A stretch of 64,000 nucleotides of DNA. Source: Micromonospora craniellae. GTDB lineage: Bacteria > Actinomycetota > Actinomycetes > Mycobacteriales > Micromonosporaceae. The stretch covers positions 1,550,001 to 1,614,000 of the forward strand of contig NZ_CP061725.1 in assembly GCF_014764405.1 (NCBI RefSeq), written 5' to 3'. The notes beneath the pieces were generated by a model. It made no database searches. It had not been told where the DNA came from and worked only from the letters and a program-made list of their open reading frames with translations. Of this stretch, positions 18,414 to 27,298 are shown piece after piece. Numbering within the stretch: position 1 is the first letter of the stretch; every line of letters starts with the position of its first letter. The position numbers and the translations under genes were made by a program.

Positions 18414-19288
18414 GCACCGACACGCCGGTCTCCTGGGACGCTCTGGTGCCACAGCTGGTCGACGCCGCTCGGCAGGACCGGACCTGGTACCTGACGGTCG
18501 CCCGCGAGCTGGTCGGCCCCGCCGACCGGCTCGCGGTCGACGTCGGTTGCGGCGCCGCCGGGATGTCCCTGGCCATCGCACGGATGATGGCCTGCGGCCG
18601 GGTGGTCGCGGTGGACGCGAGTCCGGCGGTCCTCGCCGCCGCCCACGATCACATCCGCAGCGGGTGGTCGGACCCACGCGTGCGCATCGAGCTGGTGTGC
18701 ATCGACTTCCCGGCCGAGATCGACGCCCTGCGGGAGACGCTCGGCACCGGGGTCGACCTGGTCTGGGCGTCGGCCGCGATTCACCACGTCGGTGACCAGC
18801 AGGCGGCGGTCACCGCCCTCGCCGACCTGCTCGCCCCTGGTGGACGGATGGCCCTGGCCGAGGGCGGTCTGCCGGAGCAGCACCTTCCCTGGGACGTCGG
18901 CCTGGGCGAACCCGGCCTGGAGGTGCGACTGCACGCCGCCCAGGACCGCTGGTTCGCCCGGATGCGGGCAGAACTTCCCGACAGCCGACGGATGCCCTAC
19001 GGATGGACCGAAGCGTTACGCCGGGCCGGCCTGTGTCCGGTGACCACCCGGACCATTCTGGACGAGCAACCCGCACCACTGGCCGACGTCGCCAGGCGTA
19101 CGGTGCTGGACGCCCTCTCCCGACGGGTTGCCTGGCTACGACCGACCGGGCTGCTCTCCGACGCCGACCTGTCCGTCTGGGAGCGTCTCCTCGATCCGGC
19201 GGACGAGAGGTGGCTGGGCCACCGCGACGACCTGTTCCGGCTCTCCGCACGCAGCGTCCACCTCGGCGTACGTCCTGATCCGCCATGA
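18410..19288 (+). CDS. Class I SAM-dependent methyltransferase
   Basis: This 292-aa protein has a methyltransferase Rossmann fold, with SAM motif [11 protein letters not shown] near residues 43-53, the acidic VVAVDAS strand end, and WASAAIHH as motif IV. Coupled by ATGA to L31 and to the Fur-type gene, it is co-expressed under zinc limitation. Its substrate cannot be inferred. Confidence 0.85.
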   Translation: MSTDTPVSWDALVPQLVDAARQDRTWYLTVARELVGPADRLAVDVGCGAAGMSLAIARMMACGRVVAVDASPAVLAAAHDHIRSGWSDPRVRIELVCIDFPAEIDALRETLGTGVDLVWASAAIHHVGDQQAAVTALADLLAPGGRMALAEGGLPEQHLPWDVGLGEPGLEVRLHAAQDRWFARMRAELPDSRRMPYGWTEALRRAGLCPVTTRTILDEQPAPLADVARRTVLDALSRRVAWLRPTGLLSDADLSVWERLLDPADERWLGHRDDLFRLSARSVHLGVRPDPP

Positions 19289-19707
19289 CGCCGACCTTCA
19301 TCCCGGACGCCCAGTTACGCAGAGCCGGCCTGTCCTCCACCACGCAGCGTCGCGCAGTCCTCACACTGCTGGTCGGGCGTCTCCGTCCGCTCACCGCCCA
19401 AGAGGTACATGCCGAACTCAACAGCAGCGGGCAGCACATCGGGCTCACCACCGTCTACCGTGCGCTGCACAGCCTGGCCGGTGTCGGGCTCCTGCACACC
19501 TTCGAGCTGGGCGGCCAACGCGCCTACCGCCACTGCGGCGCGGCACCGCACCAGCATCTCATCTGCACCCGGTGCGATGCGGTGAGCGAATGCCCGCCCG
19601 GCATCGTGGCGACTTGGCTCAACGATCTGCACCAGCACACCGGCTTCGTCCCGCACCCCGACCGACTCGACCTCAGAGGCACCTGCGCCACCTGCGCCGA
19701 GACATGA
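19285..19707 (+). CDS. zur: Fur/Zur-family transcriptional regulator
   Basis: This 140-aa protein has an N-terminal winged helix (STTQRRAVLTLLV to TTVYRALHSLAG) and a C-terminal dimerisation domain. The metal-site signatures include HQHLICTRCDAV and a second zinc-type pair in GTCATCAE, the paired CxxC motifs of structural zinc in the family. It ends an operon that starts with a Zur box and encodes L31B, so it is most likely a zinc sensor and may repress its own operon. It could be a second Zur paralogue of the genome. Confidence 0.85.
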   Translation: MTPTFIPDAQLRRAGLSSTTQRRAVLTLLVGRLRPLTAQEVHAELNSSGQHIGLTTVYRALHSLAGVGLLHTFELGGQRAYRHCGAAPHQHLICTRCDAVSECPPGIVATWLNDLHQHTGFVPHPDRLDLRGTCATCAET

Positions 19708-19784
19708 CGTGGGTGACGGTCAGAGCCCGGGCCGATCCGTCCGTCGGATGAGTTCGACCACCGCGTCCCATTGAGGTGGGGTGT

Positions 19785-20516
19785 TCATCGCCGTTCCACG
19801 GGCCGGTGGAACGCCATCAGAGCGTGTTCGGCCCGCTGGAGAAGCAGTCTCGCGTCGGTTAGTCCCGCTCGCTGGGCCGTCCGGCGGTGCCAGTCGACCG
19901 GTGCGACGAACTCCGCGCTGCCGAGGCCGGTCAACGCGGCTGCCCGCGCACGCAACATCGACGCCATCGGCGGCACGTCAGCCAGCGCCCGCCACCACAC
20001 GGTCCAGGGATCGGGCCCGGTGGCCGAGCGCCGTACCACCTCGGTGGCGGGATCTCGCATCACGTCGGCCACGAGCAGCACGCCGCCCGGTCGCAGCAAC
20101 TGCCGGACCTCGGCGTACCAGTCGCGTACCCGATCTTCGGACAGGTAGTGCACTGTCATCAGTGCCAGCACCACGTCGTACGGGCCGTCGGTCGACGTGA
20201 GCCACTGCGCGCTACCAAGATCGCCCCGGACCGCGCGGACCTGCGGCAGAGCCACCTCGGCCAGAGCCAGCAGGACCGGGTCGATGTCGAGCACGGTGAC
20301 GTCCGCATCGGGCCAGCGCCGCAGCATCACCTCGGCGGTGGCGCCAGGCCCCCCACCGATGTCGAGTACCCGTTCCGGTGCGCGTCCGTGGAGCTCCTCG
20401 ACGGCGGCGACAATGGCGACGAGGAGATCGTCCCGGCCCGGCTGGTAATGGTGCATCATCGCGTTCCAGTCCCGTCGCCACCGGGCGACGTCACCGGAAT
20501 CGAGCTGGCCGGACAT
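19785..20516 (-). CDS. Class I SAM-dependent methyltransferase
   Basis: This 243-aa methyltransferase has motif I VLDIGGGPGATAE, the acidic VTVLDID stretch and post-motif DVVLALMTVHYL. The ATG at 20516 is chosen because it lies two bases after the stop of the COG0523 GTPase, putting it third in the L32 operon. A further upstream start would overlap that gene without homology. It may modify a translation component or a small molecule during zinc starvation; unknown. Confidence 0.82.
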   Translation of the reverse strand: MSGQLDSGDVARWRRDWNAMMHHYQPGRDDLLVAIVAAVEELHGRAPERVLDIGGGPGATAEVMLRRWPDADVTVLDIDPVLLALAEVALPQVRAVRGDLGSAQWLTSTDGPYDVVLALMTVHYLSEDRVRDWYAEVRQLLRPGGVLLVADVMRDPATEVVRRSATGPDPWTVWWRALADVPPMASMLRARAAALTGLGSAEFVAPVDWHRRTAQRAGLTDARLLLQRAEHALMAFHRPVERR

Positions 20517-20518
20517 GG

Positions 20519-21751
20519 TCAGACCGCGACCGTCTCGGCATGGTCGTGGTCGTGCAGGTCGCCCAGATCCCACTCAGGAAACGGGTCGGGCAGCGCCCGC
20601 CACGCGGACTCACCTGCGGCGATCTCGGCGTCGGTGAGCAGACAGCCGGCCAACGCGGCGCGCAGCCCGTCGCCGTCCAGGCCCACGCCGATGAGAACGA
20701 GTTCCTGCTGCCGGTCGCCGAAGACCGGGTGCCAGCGCTCGACCAGCTCTGCCCGTTCCACGGGATCCTCCGGCCACTCCCCCGACACCGCGACCGGGAC
20801 TCCGACCGGGTCACAGCGTCCGGACGAGCCGGCCTGCGACCACAACGCCTGCACGTCCGGGCGGCTGGCCAACCACAGGAACCCCTTTGACCGCACCACC
20901 CCGTAGTCGTCCAGACCGGCGGCGAGCAGATCCCACAGTCGTTGTGGGTGCAGCGGTCGGTGGTCACGAAACACGATGCTGGAGATGCCGTACTCCTCGG
21001 TCTCCGGCACGTGCTCGCCGTTGAGTTCGGCGACCCAGCCGGGCGCGGTCTCCGCCCGCTCCAGGTCGAACCGTCCAGTGTTGAGGATCTCCGCCGCTGG
21101 CACGTGCCCGTGCATGGCACGGATCTGCCGGGCAGCCGGGTTCAGCCGGGTCAGCAGGGCCTCGACCACCGCCAGATCCTCCGTGGTGACCAGGTCGGTC
21201 TTGTTGACCACGAGCACATCGGCGAACTCGATCTGGTCGACCAGCAGGTCCGCGATGCTGCGGTCGTCGCCCTCGTACGCGGCCAGCCCGCTCGCTTCGA
21301 GCGTCTCCCCTGCCTTGATACGGGCCAGCAGCCCCGCCGCGTCCACCACGGTGACGGTCGTGTCCAGCCGGGCCAGGTCATCGAGGACCTGCCCATCCTC
21401 CACGCCGAAGGCGAACGTGGCAGCCACCGGCATCGGCTCGGAGATCCCGCTGGACTCGATCAACAGGTAGTCGAACCGGCCCAGCCGCGCGAGGCGGGCC
21501 ACCTCGTCGAGCAGGTCGTCCCGGAGCGTGCAGCAGATGCATCCGTTGGTCAACTCGACGAGCCGCTCCTCCGTCCGGGACAACGCCCCGCCGTCACGCA
21601 CCAGGGCGGCGTCGATGTTGACCTCGCTCATGTCGTTCACGATCACCGCCACCCGCAGACCGTCCCGATTAGCCAGGACATGGTTGAGCAGGCTGGTCTT
21701 CCCAGCGCCCAGGAAGCCGGAGAGCACCGTCACGGGCAGCCGACCGGTCAC
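20519..21751 (-). CDS. COG0523 zinc-metallochaperone-type GTPase
   Basis: This 410-aa G3E GTPase has an intact P-loop GFLGAGKT (residues 12-19), the metal-binding CxCC motif C71-I-C-C74 and the guanine motif NKTD (183-186). A CobW C-terminal domain with [10 protein letters not shown] follows, and a His-rich tail DLHDHDH. Members of this family in Zur regulons are proposed to supply zinc to client proteins. The GTG at 21751 overlaps the L32 stop (GTGA). It is the active counterpart of the degenerate MRF-like protein at 16867. Confidence 0.92.
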   Translation of the reverse strand: MTGRLPVTVLSGFLGAGKTSLLNHVLANRDGLRVAVIVNDMSEVNIDAALVRDGGALSRTEERLVELTNGCICCTLRDDLLDEVARLARLGRFDYLLIESSGISEPMPVAATFAFGVEDGQVLDDLARLDTTVTVVDAAGLLARIKAGETLEASGLAAYEGDDRSIADLLVDQIEFADVLVVNKTDLVTTEDLAVVEALLTRLNPAARQIRAMHGHVPAAEILNTGRFDLERAETAPGWVAELNGEHVPETEEYGISSIVFRDHRPLHPQRLWDLLAAGLDDYGVVRSKGFLWLASRPDVQALWSQAGSSGRCDPVGVPVAVSGEWPEDPVERAELVERWHPVFGDRQQELVLIGVGLDGDGLRAALAGCLLTDAEIAAGESAWRALPDPFPEWDLGDLHDHDHAETVAV

Positions 21752-21927
21752 GGCTGCTCCTCCACCTGACGACCCTTGTACAGGCCGCAGTGCGTGCACG
21801 CCCGGTGCGGCACCACCATCTCCCGGCGCGGACACGGGCACGGGGTCAACCGCGGCACGCTTGCCTTCCACTGCGCCCGCCGGTGGCGGGTGTTGGGACG
21901 CGACATCCTGCGCTTCGGTACGGACAT
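21748..21927 (-). CDS. rpmF: 50S ribosomal protein L32, alternative copy
   Basis: This 59-aa ribosomal protein has the N-terminal [18 protein letters not shown] signature and a C-terminal [14 protein letters not shown]. One zinc pair is kept as CTHC; the other is compressed to CPC instead of CxxC, so zinc binding may be altered. A Zur-type box lies 38 bases upstream. It leads the operon L32 - GTPase - methyltransferase with stop-start coupling, a common arrangement for zinc-starvation ribosome remodelling. Confidence 0.92.
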   Translation of the reverse strand: MSVPKRRMSRPNTRHRRAQWKASVPRLTPCPCPRREMVVPHRACTHCGLYKGRQVEEQP

Positions 21928-21964
21928 CGGATGCTCCTTCGTCGAGGGATCACCTTCAGTCTAG

Positions 21965-21982
21965 CGGGAATGGTTTTCATTA
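21965..21982 (-). promoter_or_regulatory. Zur-type box upstream of rpmF
   Basis: On the minus strand the sequence reads TAATGAAAACCATTCCCG. The TGAAAA half matches the reverse of the box at 42952, and the other half is degenerate. It lies 38 bases before the L32 start. Confidence 0.5.
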
Positions 21983-22047
21983 CACTCGGCACGCCCACCG
22001 CAGCCGGACGCCCGCGCAACAAGACCTCTCATGGGTCTTGTTGACAA

Positions 22048-22062
22048 TGACAACCGCATGTA
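22048..22062 (+). promoter_or_regulatory. Zur-type box upstream of the first FecBCD-type importer
   Basis: TGACAACCGCATGTA matches 12 of 15 bases of the box at 41797 (TGACAACCGCTTTCA), which precedes the second importer. It lies 30 bases before the permease start. Confidence 0.55.
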
Positions 22063-22091
22063 AGTATTCCTGAACCTGCCTACCGAACGGA

Positions 22092-23222
22092 GTGGAGTTG
22101 TCACGCTCCAGCTCTCAGGTCATGCCTGCACGCGGCCAGGAAGCCGCCCCTGCCGAAGATCCCATCGCCGTTGCGCGCCGTCGACGGCGCAGGTTCGCGC
22201 TGCTGCTCTCGGGACTCGCCATCGCCTTGGGCGTCGTCATCGTGCTGGCCGTCGGACTGGGGCCGGTACTCGTCCCGCCCCGCATCAGCGCGTTGGTGAT
22301 CCTGCACGAACTCGCACCGGCACTTGTCGAACCGGACTGGCGGCCCGTCCAGCAACAGATCATCATCGAGTTCCGGTTGCCCCGAACCCTGCTGGCCGCC
22401 CTGGTCGGCGCAGGGCTGTCCATCGTGGGCGGCACCCTTCAGGCGGTGGTACGGAATCCGCTGGCCGATCCCTTCGTGCTGGGCATCTCCTCGGGTGCCG
22501 GGGTCGGTGCGGTGCTGGTCATCGTGGCCGGTTCGGCAGCGATAGCAGGCCTGTCCCTGTCCGCGGCGGCGTTCGCCGGCGCCACGCTGGCCACGGCGAT
22601 CCTGTTCCTGCTGGCCCGACATCGCGGCCAGCTCACCCCCTTGCGACTGGTGCTCAGCGGCGTCACCCTGTCCTACCTGTTCAGCGCGGTGACCAGCTTT
22701 CTCACCCTGACTACGGACGCGGACAAAGTGTTCAGCGTCCTGTTCTTCCTGCTCGGCAGCGTCTCTGCGGCGACCTGGGGCGACCTCCAGATACCCGCGC
22801 TGGTGCTGGCGCTGGTCGCGGTCTGGCTGTTGAGCCGGGCACGGACTCTCAACGCCCTTCTCGCCGGCGACGAGACCGCCACCTCGCTGGGCGTTGACGT
22901 CAACCGTCTACGGATGGAGATGCTGCTGCTCACGTCACTACTGACCGGAGTGCTGGTCGCCGTCAGCGGAGGCATCGGATTCGTCGGTCTGGTCGTCCCG
23001 CACGTGGCACGACTCCTGGTCGGGGCGGATCATCGACGTATGCTTCCGGTCGCCGCGTTCGGCGGCGCCGTGTTCCTGGTCCTCGCCGATCTGCTGGCCC
23101 GCACCGCTGCCAGTCCAACCGAACTGCCCATCGGCATCGTGACGGCAACGGTCGGGGCGCCCTTCTTCCTCTGGCTCATGCGCCGCGACACGGCCGCTCG
23201 ACGGGCCGGGATGGCCCGATGA
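22092..23222 (+). CDS. FecCD-family ABC transporter permease (metal-chelate uptake)
   Basis: This 376-aa inner-membrane permease of the BtuC/FecCD family has about ten helices. The signatures are FRLPRTLLAALVGAGL, GGTLQAVVRNPLADPFVLGISSGAG and GFVGLVVPHVARLL. This family moves siderophores, cobalamin and other metal chelates rather than free metal ions. A GTG at 22092 is listed; the ATG at 22122 is an alternative start. The next gene overlaps by ATGA. The Zur-type box upstream suggests a zinc chelate as cargo. Confidence 0.92.
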   Translation: MELSRSSSQVMPARGQEAAPAEDPIAVARRRRRRFALLLSGLAIALGVVIVLAVGLGPVLVPPRISALVILHELAPALVEPDWRPVQQQIIIEFRLPRTLLAALVGAGLSIVGGTLQAVVRNPLADPFVLGISSGAGVGAVLVIVAGSAAIAGLSLSAAAFAGATLATAILFLLARHRGQLTPLRLVLSGVTLSYLFSAVTSFLTLTTDADKVFSVLFFLLGSVSAATWGDLQIPALVLALVAVWLLSRARTLNALLAGDETATSLGVDVNRLRMEMLLLTSLLTGVLVAVSGGIGFVGLVVPHVARLLVGADHRRMLPVAAFGGAVFLVLADLLARTAASPTELPIGIVTATVGAPFFLWLMRRDTAARRAGMAR

Positions 23223-24001
23223 GGATCCGCATCGACGGCGTGGACGTCGTCGTCAACGGCCGCACACTGGTGTCCGAGGTGACCGTCGACGTGCCCGACG
23301 GCGGCGTCGTGGGGCTGCTGGGGCCCAACGGCAGCGGGAAGTCGACCCTGCTTCGCACCATCTACCGGGTCCTACGGCCGACCGTCGGCACGGTACGGCT
23401 CGACGCCGACGACGTGTGGCGGATGTCCACCCGCGAGACAGCGCGTCACGTCGGTGTCGTCGTCCAGGATTCCGCCGTCGACTTCGACCTCGACGTCCTC
23501 GACGTGGTACTCATGGGCCGCACCCCGCACCGGACGTCGTTCGCCCGCGACACCGACGAGGACCTGGCCATCGCCGACGCCGCGTTGCGCAGGGTCAGCG
23601 CGGCCCACCTGGCACAGCGCATGTTCGCCACCCTCTCCGGCGGGGAACGGCAACGCGTCCTGCTGGCCCGTGCGCTCGCCCAGCAGACCCGCGTCCTGGT
23701 ACTCGACGAACCGACGAACCACCTGGACATCGCGTTTCAGATCGAACTGCTGGAGCTCGTGCGAAGCCTCGGCATCACCGTCGTCGCCGCGCTGCACGAC
23801 CTCAACCTGGCCGCGACCTACTGCGACACCCTCGTGGTGCTGCACCACGGAGTCGTGGTGGCCAGCGGGCCACCTGCCGATGTCCTCCTGCCCGACCTGG
23901 TACGCGAGGTGTTCGCCGTCGAGGCGGCGCCGATGCGCCATCCCATCACCGGCCACCTGCTGCTGGCGTTCCACCGCCCGCCGTCGGCACCGGCTCCGTA
24001 A
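23219..24001 (+). CDS. FecE-type ABC transporter ATP-binding protein
   Basis: This 260-aa ATPase of metal-chelate importers has Walker A GPNGSGKST near residues 39-47, the signature LSGGERQR, Walker B VLVLDEP and the switch His in ALHDLNLA. It is translationally coupled to the permease and would power import across the membrane. Confidence 0.94.
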   Translation: MRIRIDGVDVVVNGRTLVSEVTVDVPDGGVVGLLGPNGSGKSTLLRTIYRVLRPTVGTVRLDADDVWRMSTRETARHVGVVVQDSAVDFDLDVLDVVLMGRTPHRTSFARDTDEDLAIADAALRRVSAAHLAQRMFATLSGGERQRVLLARALAQQTRVLVLDEPTNHLDIAFQIELLELVRSLGITVVAALHDLNLAATYCDTLVVLHHGVVVASGPPADVLLPDLVREVFAVEAAPMRHPITGHLLLAFHRPPSAPAP

Positions 24002-24031
24002 CCCCGCGAGCATCGCGAAAGGAACCTCACC

Positions 24032-25063
24032 ATGACCAACTGCATAGACCGTGGTCGATCAATAATCGCCGTGGTCGCCCTGGTGCTCACCACCGGCCTG
24101 ACGGCCTGTGGGGCTGGGACAGACAGCTCCACGGCACCGCCCGCCCCGGCCGGCGAAGGACGCGTCACCTATCCCGTCGCGATCACCAGCTGCGACCTGC
24201 CCCTGTCGTTCCCCGCGGCGCCGAGCCGAGTCGTCAGCTTGGCCCAGCCACAGACCGACCTGCTGGTCGCCCTCGGTCTCGCCGATCGCGTCGTAGGTCA
24301 GGCACAGGTCCTCGCACCGAACAGCCTGCCCGGCTCGGGCACGACCTCCACCAGCGAGATCCCGGTGCTCAGCGACGACGGCGTACCGAGCAAGGAGATC
24401 ACGCTGTCGGCAGAGCCCGATCTGGTGCTGGCACCGACTCCGTTCGAGTTCCGCGCCGCGCAGGGCTTCGCCAGCGTCGATGACATCGTCAAGGCTGGCG
24501 CGAACGCATACCAGGCGACGGCGGGCTGCACGGGCCACGGCAAGAACCGGGCGGTGACGGACACCCTGACCGACATCGAGAACCTCGGCCGCATCTTCGA
24601 CGTCGAGCAACGGGCCGGTGACCTCGCCGACCGTTACCGGAGCACGCTCGACGAGGTCGCCGAGAAGGTCGCCGACGCCACCCCGGTCCGGGTCGCCGAG
24701 CTGTACGTGTACGGGGAGAGCATCGAGGCTCTGTCAGCCAGCTCGAAGACCGACACGGTCAAGGCAGCCGGCGGTCAGAACATCTTCGACGGCACCGAAG
24801 AGATGTTCAAGGACGTCCACTACGCGAAGGTCTCCGCCGAGATCATCGCCGCCGAGCAGCCGGACGCCATCATCCTCCCGGTGAGCAGCCCCGCCGAGGC
24901 GGACGCGGCAGTGGCGTTCCTGACGAAGACGTTCCCCAACGTCCCGGCGGTACGCGACAACCGCATCATCCCGTACAGCAGCGCCGCCTCGCTGCCCGGG
25001 TCCCTGCACCTCCCGGAGGCGATCCGCGCCATCGCACAGCGGTTACACCCCAACCGCTTCTGA
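24032..25063 (+). CDS. FecB/BtuF-type substrate-binding lipoprotein
   Basis: This 343-aa cluster-III binding protein has a lipoprotein signal with lipobox LTAC and Cys26. Two lobes are joined by a long helix. The VVSLAQPQTDLLVALGLADRVVG and ISAEIIAAEQPDAIILP-type segments are characteristic. It should capture a metal chelate outside the membrane for the preceding permease and ATPase. A ribosome site AAAGGAACC precedes the ATG. Confidence 0.92.
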   Translation: MTNCIDRGRSIIAVVALVLTTGLTACGAGTDSSTAPPAPAGEGRVTYPVAITSCDLPLSFPAAPSRVVSLAQPQTDLLVALGLADRVVGQAQVLAPNSLPGSGTTSTSEIPVLSDDGVPSKEITLSAEPDLVLAPTPFEFRAAQGFASVDDIVKAGANAYQATAGCTGHGKNRAVTDTLTDIENLGRIFDVEQRAGDLADRYRSTLDEVAEKVADATPVRVAELYVYGESIEALSASSKTDTVKAAGGQNIFDGTEEMFKDVHYAKVSAEIIAAEQPDAIILPVSSPAEADAAVAFLTKTFPNVPAVRDNRIIPYSSAASLPGSLHLPEAIRAIAQRLHPNRF

Positions 25064-25090
25064 CCATGCCCTGATCCGACCCCAGCCCAC

Positions 25091-25129
25091 GGTGCGCGGC
25101 GCTCCACAACCAGCAGGGCGCCGCGCACC
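25091..25129. terminator. Long hairpin between importer and regulator
   Basis: GGTGCGCGGCGC (25091-25102) and GCGCCGCGCACC (25118-25129) form a perfect 12-bp stem with a 15-base loop. It could end the importer transcript. Its outer GTGCG/CGCAC halves also match the palindrome at 26117, so it may instead be an operator. Confidence 0.4.
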
Positions 25130-25152
25130 CGCACCGGCAAGGACGTGATCAT

Positions 25153-26145
25153 TTGGCAGAGTTGCTGCTGACCGGAGACTGGAACAACGATCCGCGCACT
25201 TTGATCGATCTCCTGCAGCACGGCCACGCGCTGGCACCGATCGGGCCGCTCCCGCGCGAGTCACCCACGCTGCTCGTGGCGGCAGTACAGGATCCGGGCA
25301 CGGTCGACGAGGCCGCCCGAACCGCACGCGACCACGGCCTGCCCTGGATGGCCCTCGACTGCACGTCCGATGCCAGCTGCACCGCCTCGGCATACGAGCA
25401 GGGTGCCCTGGCGGTGATACACCGGCAGCAGCCCGGCACGCCACTGGCGGACGCGGTCCGCAACACGCTGACCCTGCTGGTCGAAGCGCGCGCCGAGCCG
25501 ACCGGACCGGAAACCGCCGGAAACAGCCTGACCCGCCACCGGGCCGGGCAACGACTGACCATGCAGCACGGTGAGGTGCTCGAAGTCATCGAGGGTGTCG
25601 TCATCACCCGCGCTCTGCACAGCGACGGCACCGAGTCCCTGCTGGACTGGGCCGAACCGGGTCGGCTGCTGCTGGCCCATCCACCCGACCAGTGCCACCT
25701 GGAACGGGTCGCACAGACCGACACCGTCGTTCGGCGCCACGAATCGGCCGACCTGGCGCGGGACGACACGTACGTCCAGCGCTTGAGCCATCACATCGTC
25801 GAACGCGAGGCATGGTCGGCGATGCAGGCCAGACCACACGTCGAGGACCGCATCCTCGGGCTGCTCACGCTGCTGGCGGAGCGGTTCGGCGTCGGGGATC
25901 CCCGGGGGGTGCTGATCAGCCTGCACCTGACTCACGCCCAGATCGCCGCCGCGACCGGCTGCACTCGGCCGACAGCGTCGCGCCTGATCCAACGCCTGGT
26001 CCGCGCCGGCCCCATCGCAGTCATCGGCTCCGGGAGTCGAACCCGGTTCCTGCTGGTCAGCGGCCCGTCAAGCCGCGACGGCGGCAGGGAAATTCCACAG
26101 ACAGACGCCGATGTCTGTGCGATTGCGCACCGTCGCACCGTCTGA
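25153..26145 (+). CDS. Crp/Fnr-type regulator with N-terminal receiver-like domain
   Basis: This 330-aa protein has three parts. Residues about 1-115 resemble a response-regulator-like alpha/beta domain (LLVAAVQDPGTVDEAAR, AYEQGALAVI). Residues about 125-200 look like a cyclic-nucleotide-binding-type beta barrel (LTRHRAGQRLTMQHGEVLE). Residues 225-310 form a Crp-type winged helix (LTHAQIAAATGCTRPTASRL). The start is a TTG at 25153 with GGA upstream. It sits between the importer and the RiPP precursor, so it probably controls the cluster. The palindrome GTGCGATTGCGCAC inside its 3' end is a candidate site. The effector is unknown. Confidence 0.75.
   Translation: MAELLLTGDWNNDPRTLIDLLQHGHALAPIGPLPRESPTLLVAAVQDPGTVDEAARTARDHGLPWMALDCTSDASCTASAYEQGALAVIHRQQPGTPLADAVRNTLTLLVEARAEPTGPETAGNSLTRHRAGQRLTMQHGEVLEVIEGVVITRALHSDGTESLLDWAEPGRLLLAHPPDQCHLERVAQTDTVVRRHESADLARDDTYVQRLSHHIVEREAWSAMQARPHVEDRILGLLTLLAERFGVGDPRGVLISLHLTHAQIAAATGCTRPTASRLIQRLVRAGPIAVIGSGSRTRFLLVSGPSSRDGGREIPQTDADVCAIAHRRTV
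26117..26130. promoter_or_regulatory. Palindrome upstream of the RiPP precursor
   Basis: GTGCG-ATTG-CGCAC is a perfect inverted repeat, 127 bases before the precursor start and inside the 3' end of the Crp-type regulator gene. The half-sites resemble Crp/Fnr GTG...CAC sites. It is a candidate activator site for the cluster. Confidence 0.35.
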
Positions 26146-26256
26146 ATTGTATGCCAAGGGCGGTAGCCGTAGGCACCGACAGCACGCGAGCGATGACGCA
26201 AGGTATGTACGTCGATCCGGCCCTCGGGTCGACGTTCCACCGACGAAAGGATCGTC

Positions 26257-26364
26257 ATGGACAAGAAGCTCCTGCGTCGGGTCAGCACCCGCACCCGCAG
26301 CGGTGCTCCCGTGCTGCACTCGCACAACCACGCCGTCGCCGGCTCCCCCTTCGCCTGGGAGTAA
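26257..26364 (+). CDS. Putative RiPP precursor peptide, His-rich
   Basis: This 35-residue peptide begins MDKKLLRRVSTRTRSG and ends GSPFAWE, with the motif HSHNH at residues 21-25. It has no Cys, and carries Ser/Thr at positions 10, 11, 13, 15, 22 and 30. The ribosome site GAAAGG lies 6 bases upstream of the ATG. It sits directly before a peptide-clamp/E1-like protein and three YcaO genes, with a strong hairpin after its stop, which is the classic place of a RiPP precursor. I infer the basic N-terminus is the leader and the C-terminal half the core. Ser flanked by His could be cyclised to oxazole/oxazoline, or backbone amides thioamidated; either change plus the histidines would bind zinc. No homologue is recognised. 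Confidence 0.7.
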   Translation: MDKKLLRRVSTRTRSGAPVLHSHNHAVAGSPFAWE

Positions 26365-26383
26365 GCCGACGCCTGCAACACCG

Positions 26384-26412
26384 GCCCGGGCGGCGTCACC
26401 CGCCGCCCGGGC
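26384..26412 (+). terminator. Attenuating hairpin between precursor and biosynthesis genes
   Basis: A 12-bp perfect stem (26384-26395 with 26401-26412) and a 5-base loop follow the precursor stop by 19 bases. No T-run follows. RiPP operons often use such a hairpin so that precursor mRNA exceeds enzyme mRNA. Confidence 0.65.
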
Positions 26413-26449
26413 ACCCCCACGGCGTAGACCTCGCAGCGAGGAGTTCCTG

Positions 26450-27298
26450 ATGACCCTGACGCAACCCGCCTCCACCGCCACCGATCCGGTACGGCTGAAC
26501 CCGAACGTCACGGTGTTCAGCGGCCCCACCGATCGGCTGATCGTGCACTTCGGCGGCGACGAGTTCGTCGTCCTGGAGCTGCCGGAGCATCAGGTCGCCG
26601 CACTGTCCGGTCTGCTGGTCGGCGAGCGGACCGGCACCGACGCCGCTGCCGCCTTCGACGACGGGGAACTGGACGCGATCCTCGCCGAGATGGCCGCCGA
26701 AGGCGTCATCGCCGCACCGGTCGGTCCGGTGCCACCTCAGGCGCTCGGGCGGGTCCGCGTGCTCGGTGACAACGCGGTCGCCACAGCGGTGCGCGAGCAC
26801 CTCGCCGCCGCCGGTGCGCGACTGTTGGCCGGGGCGGAGCTGACCGGTACCGACGTGCTCGTCGACTGCGCCGGGTGGCTGCCGGACGCGCGCTGGCGCG
26901 CGCTCGACCGCCGATGCACCGAAGCGGCGATCGCCTGGCACCGCTGCTACGGCGACGCCACCTCGTTCGTGGTCGGTCCCTTCACGGTGCCCGGCGTGTC
27001 GGCGACCTATCGCGACACCCGCGCACGCCTGCTGGCCGCCACCGACGTACCGGATCTGCCCACGGCGCTGTGGGCGTACCTGGACACCCGGGGCCCCGAC
27101 ACGCCGTTCCCCTGGCCCGCGACGCCGGCGATCGCCACCGTGGCCGCACTGCTCGCCGCGGACGTGACCGCCTATCTGGCCGGGGCACAGCCGCCGCATC
27201 TCGGCATTCAATCGGTGTTTGATCTCGCCCGCCACCGGTGGAACCACCACCAGGTCCTGCCGCTACCGGAGGGACTCGACGAGGGGGCGAACGGATGA
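26450..27298 (+). CDS. RiPP peptide-clamp / degenerate E1-like (Ocin-ThiF-type) protein
   Basis: This 282-aa protein has an N-terminal segment (about residues 13-85, with FGGDEFVVLELPEHQVAALS) resembling the winged-helix recognition domain of azole-cyclodehydratase partner proteins. A reduced E1-like fold follows (VRVLGDNAVATAVREHLAAA, then VVGPFTVPGVSATYRDT). The Cys pair that binds structural zinc in active E1-like partners is missing (SATYRDT in place of CxxC). Its role would be to bind the leader peptide and present the precursor to the YcaO enzymes. It has a good ribosome site (GCGAGGAG) and an ATGA overlap with the first YcaO. Confidence 0.75.
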   Translation: MTLTQPASTATDPVRLNPNVTVFSGPTDRLIVHFGGDEFVVLELPEHQVAALSGLLVGERTGTDAAAAFDDGELDAILAEMAAEGVIAAPVGPVPPQALGRVRVLGDNAVATAVREHLAAAGARLLAGAELTGTDVLVDCAGWLPDARWRALDRRCTEAAIAWHRCYGDATSFVVGPFTVPGVSATYRDTRARLLAATDVPDLPTALWAYLDTRGPDTPFPWPATPAIATVAALLAADVTAYLAGAQPPHLGIQSVFDLARHRWNHHQVLPLPEGLDEGANG

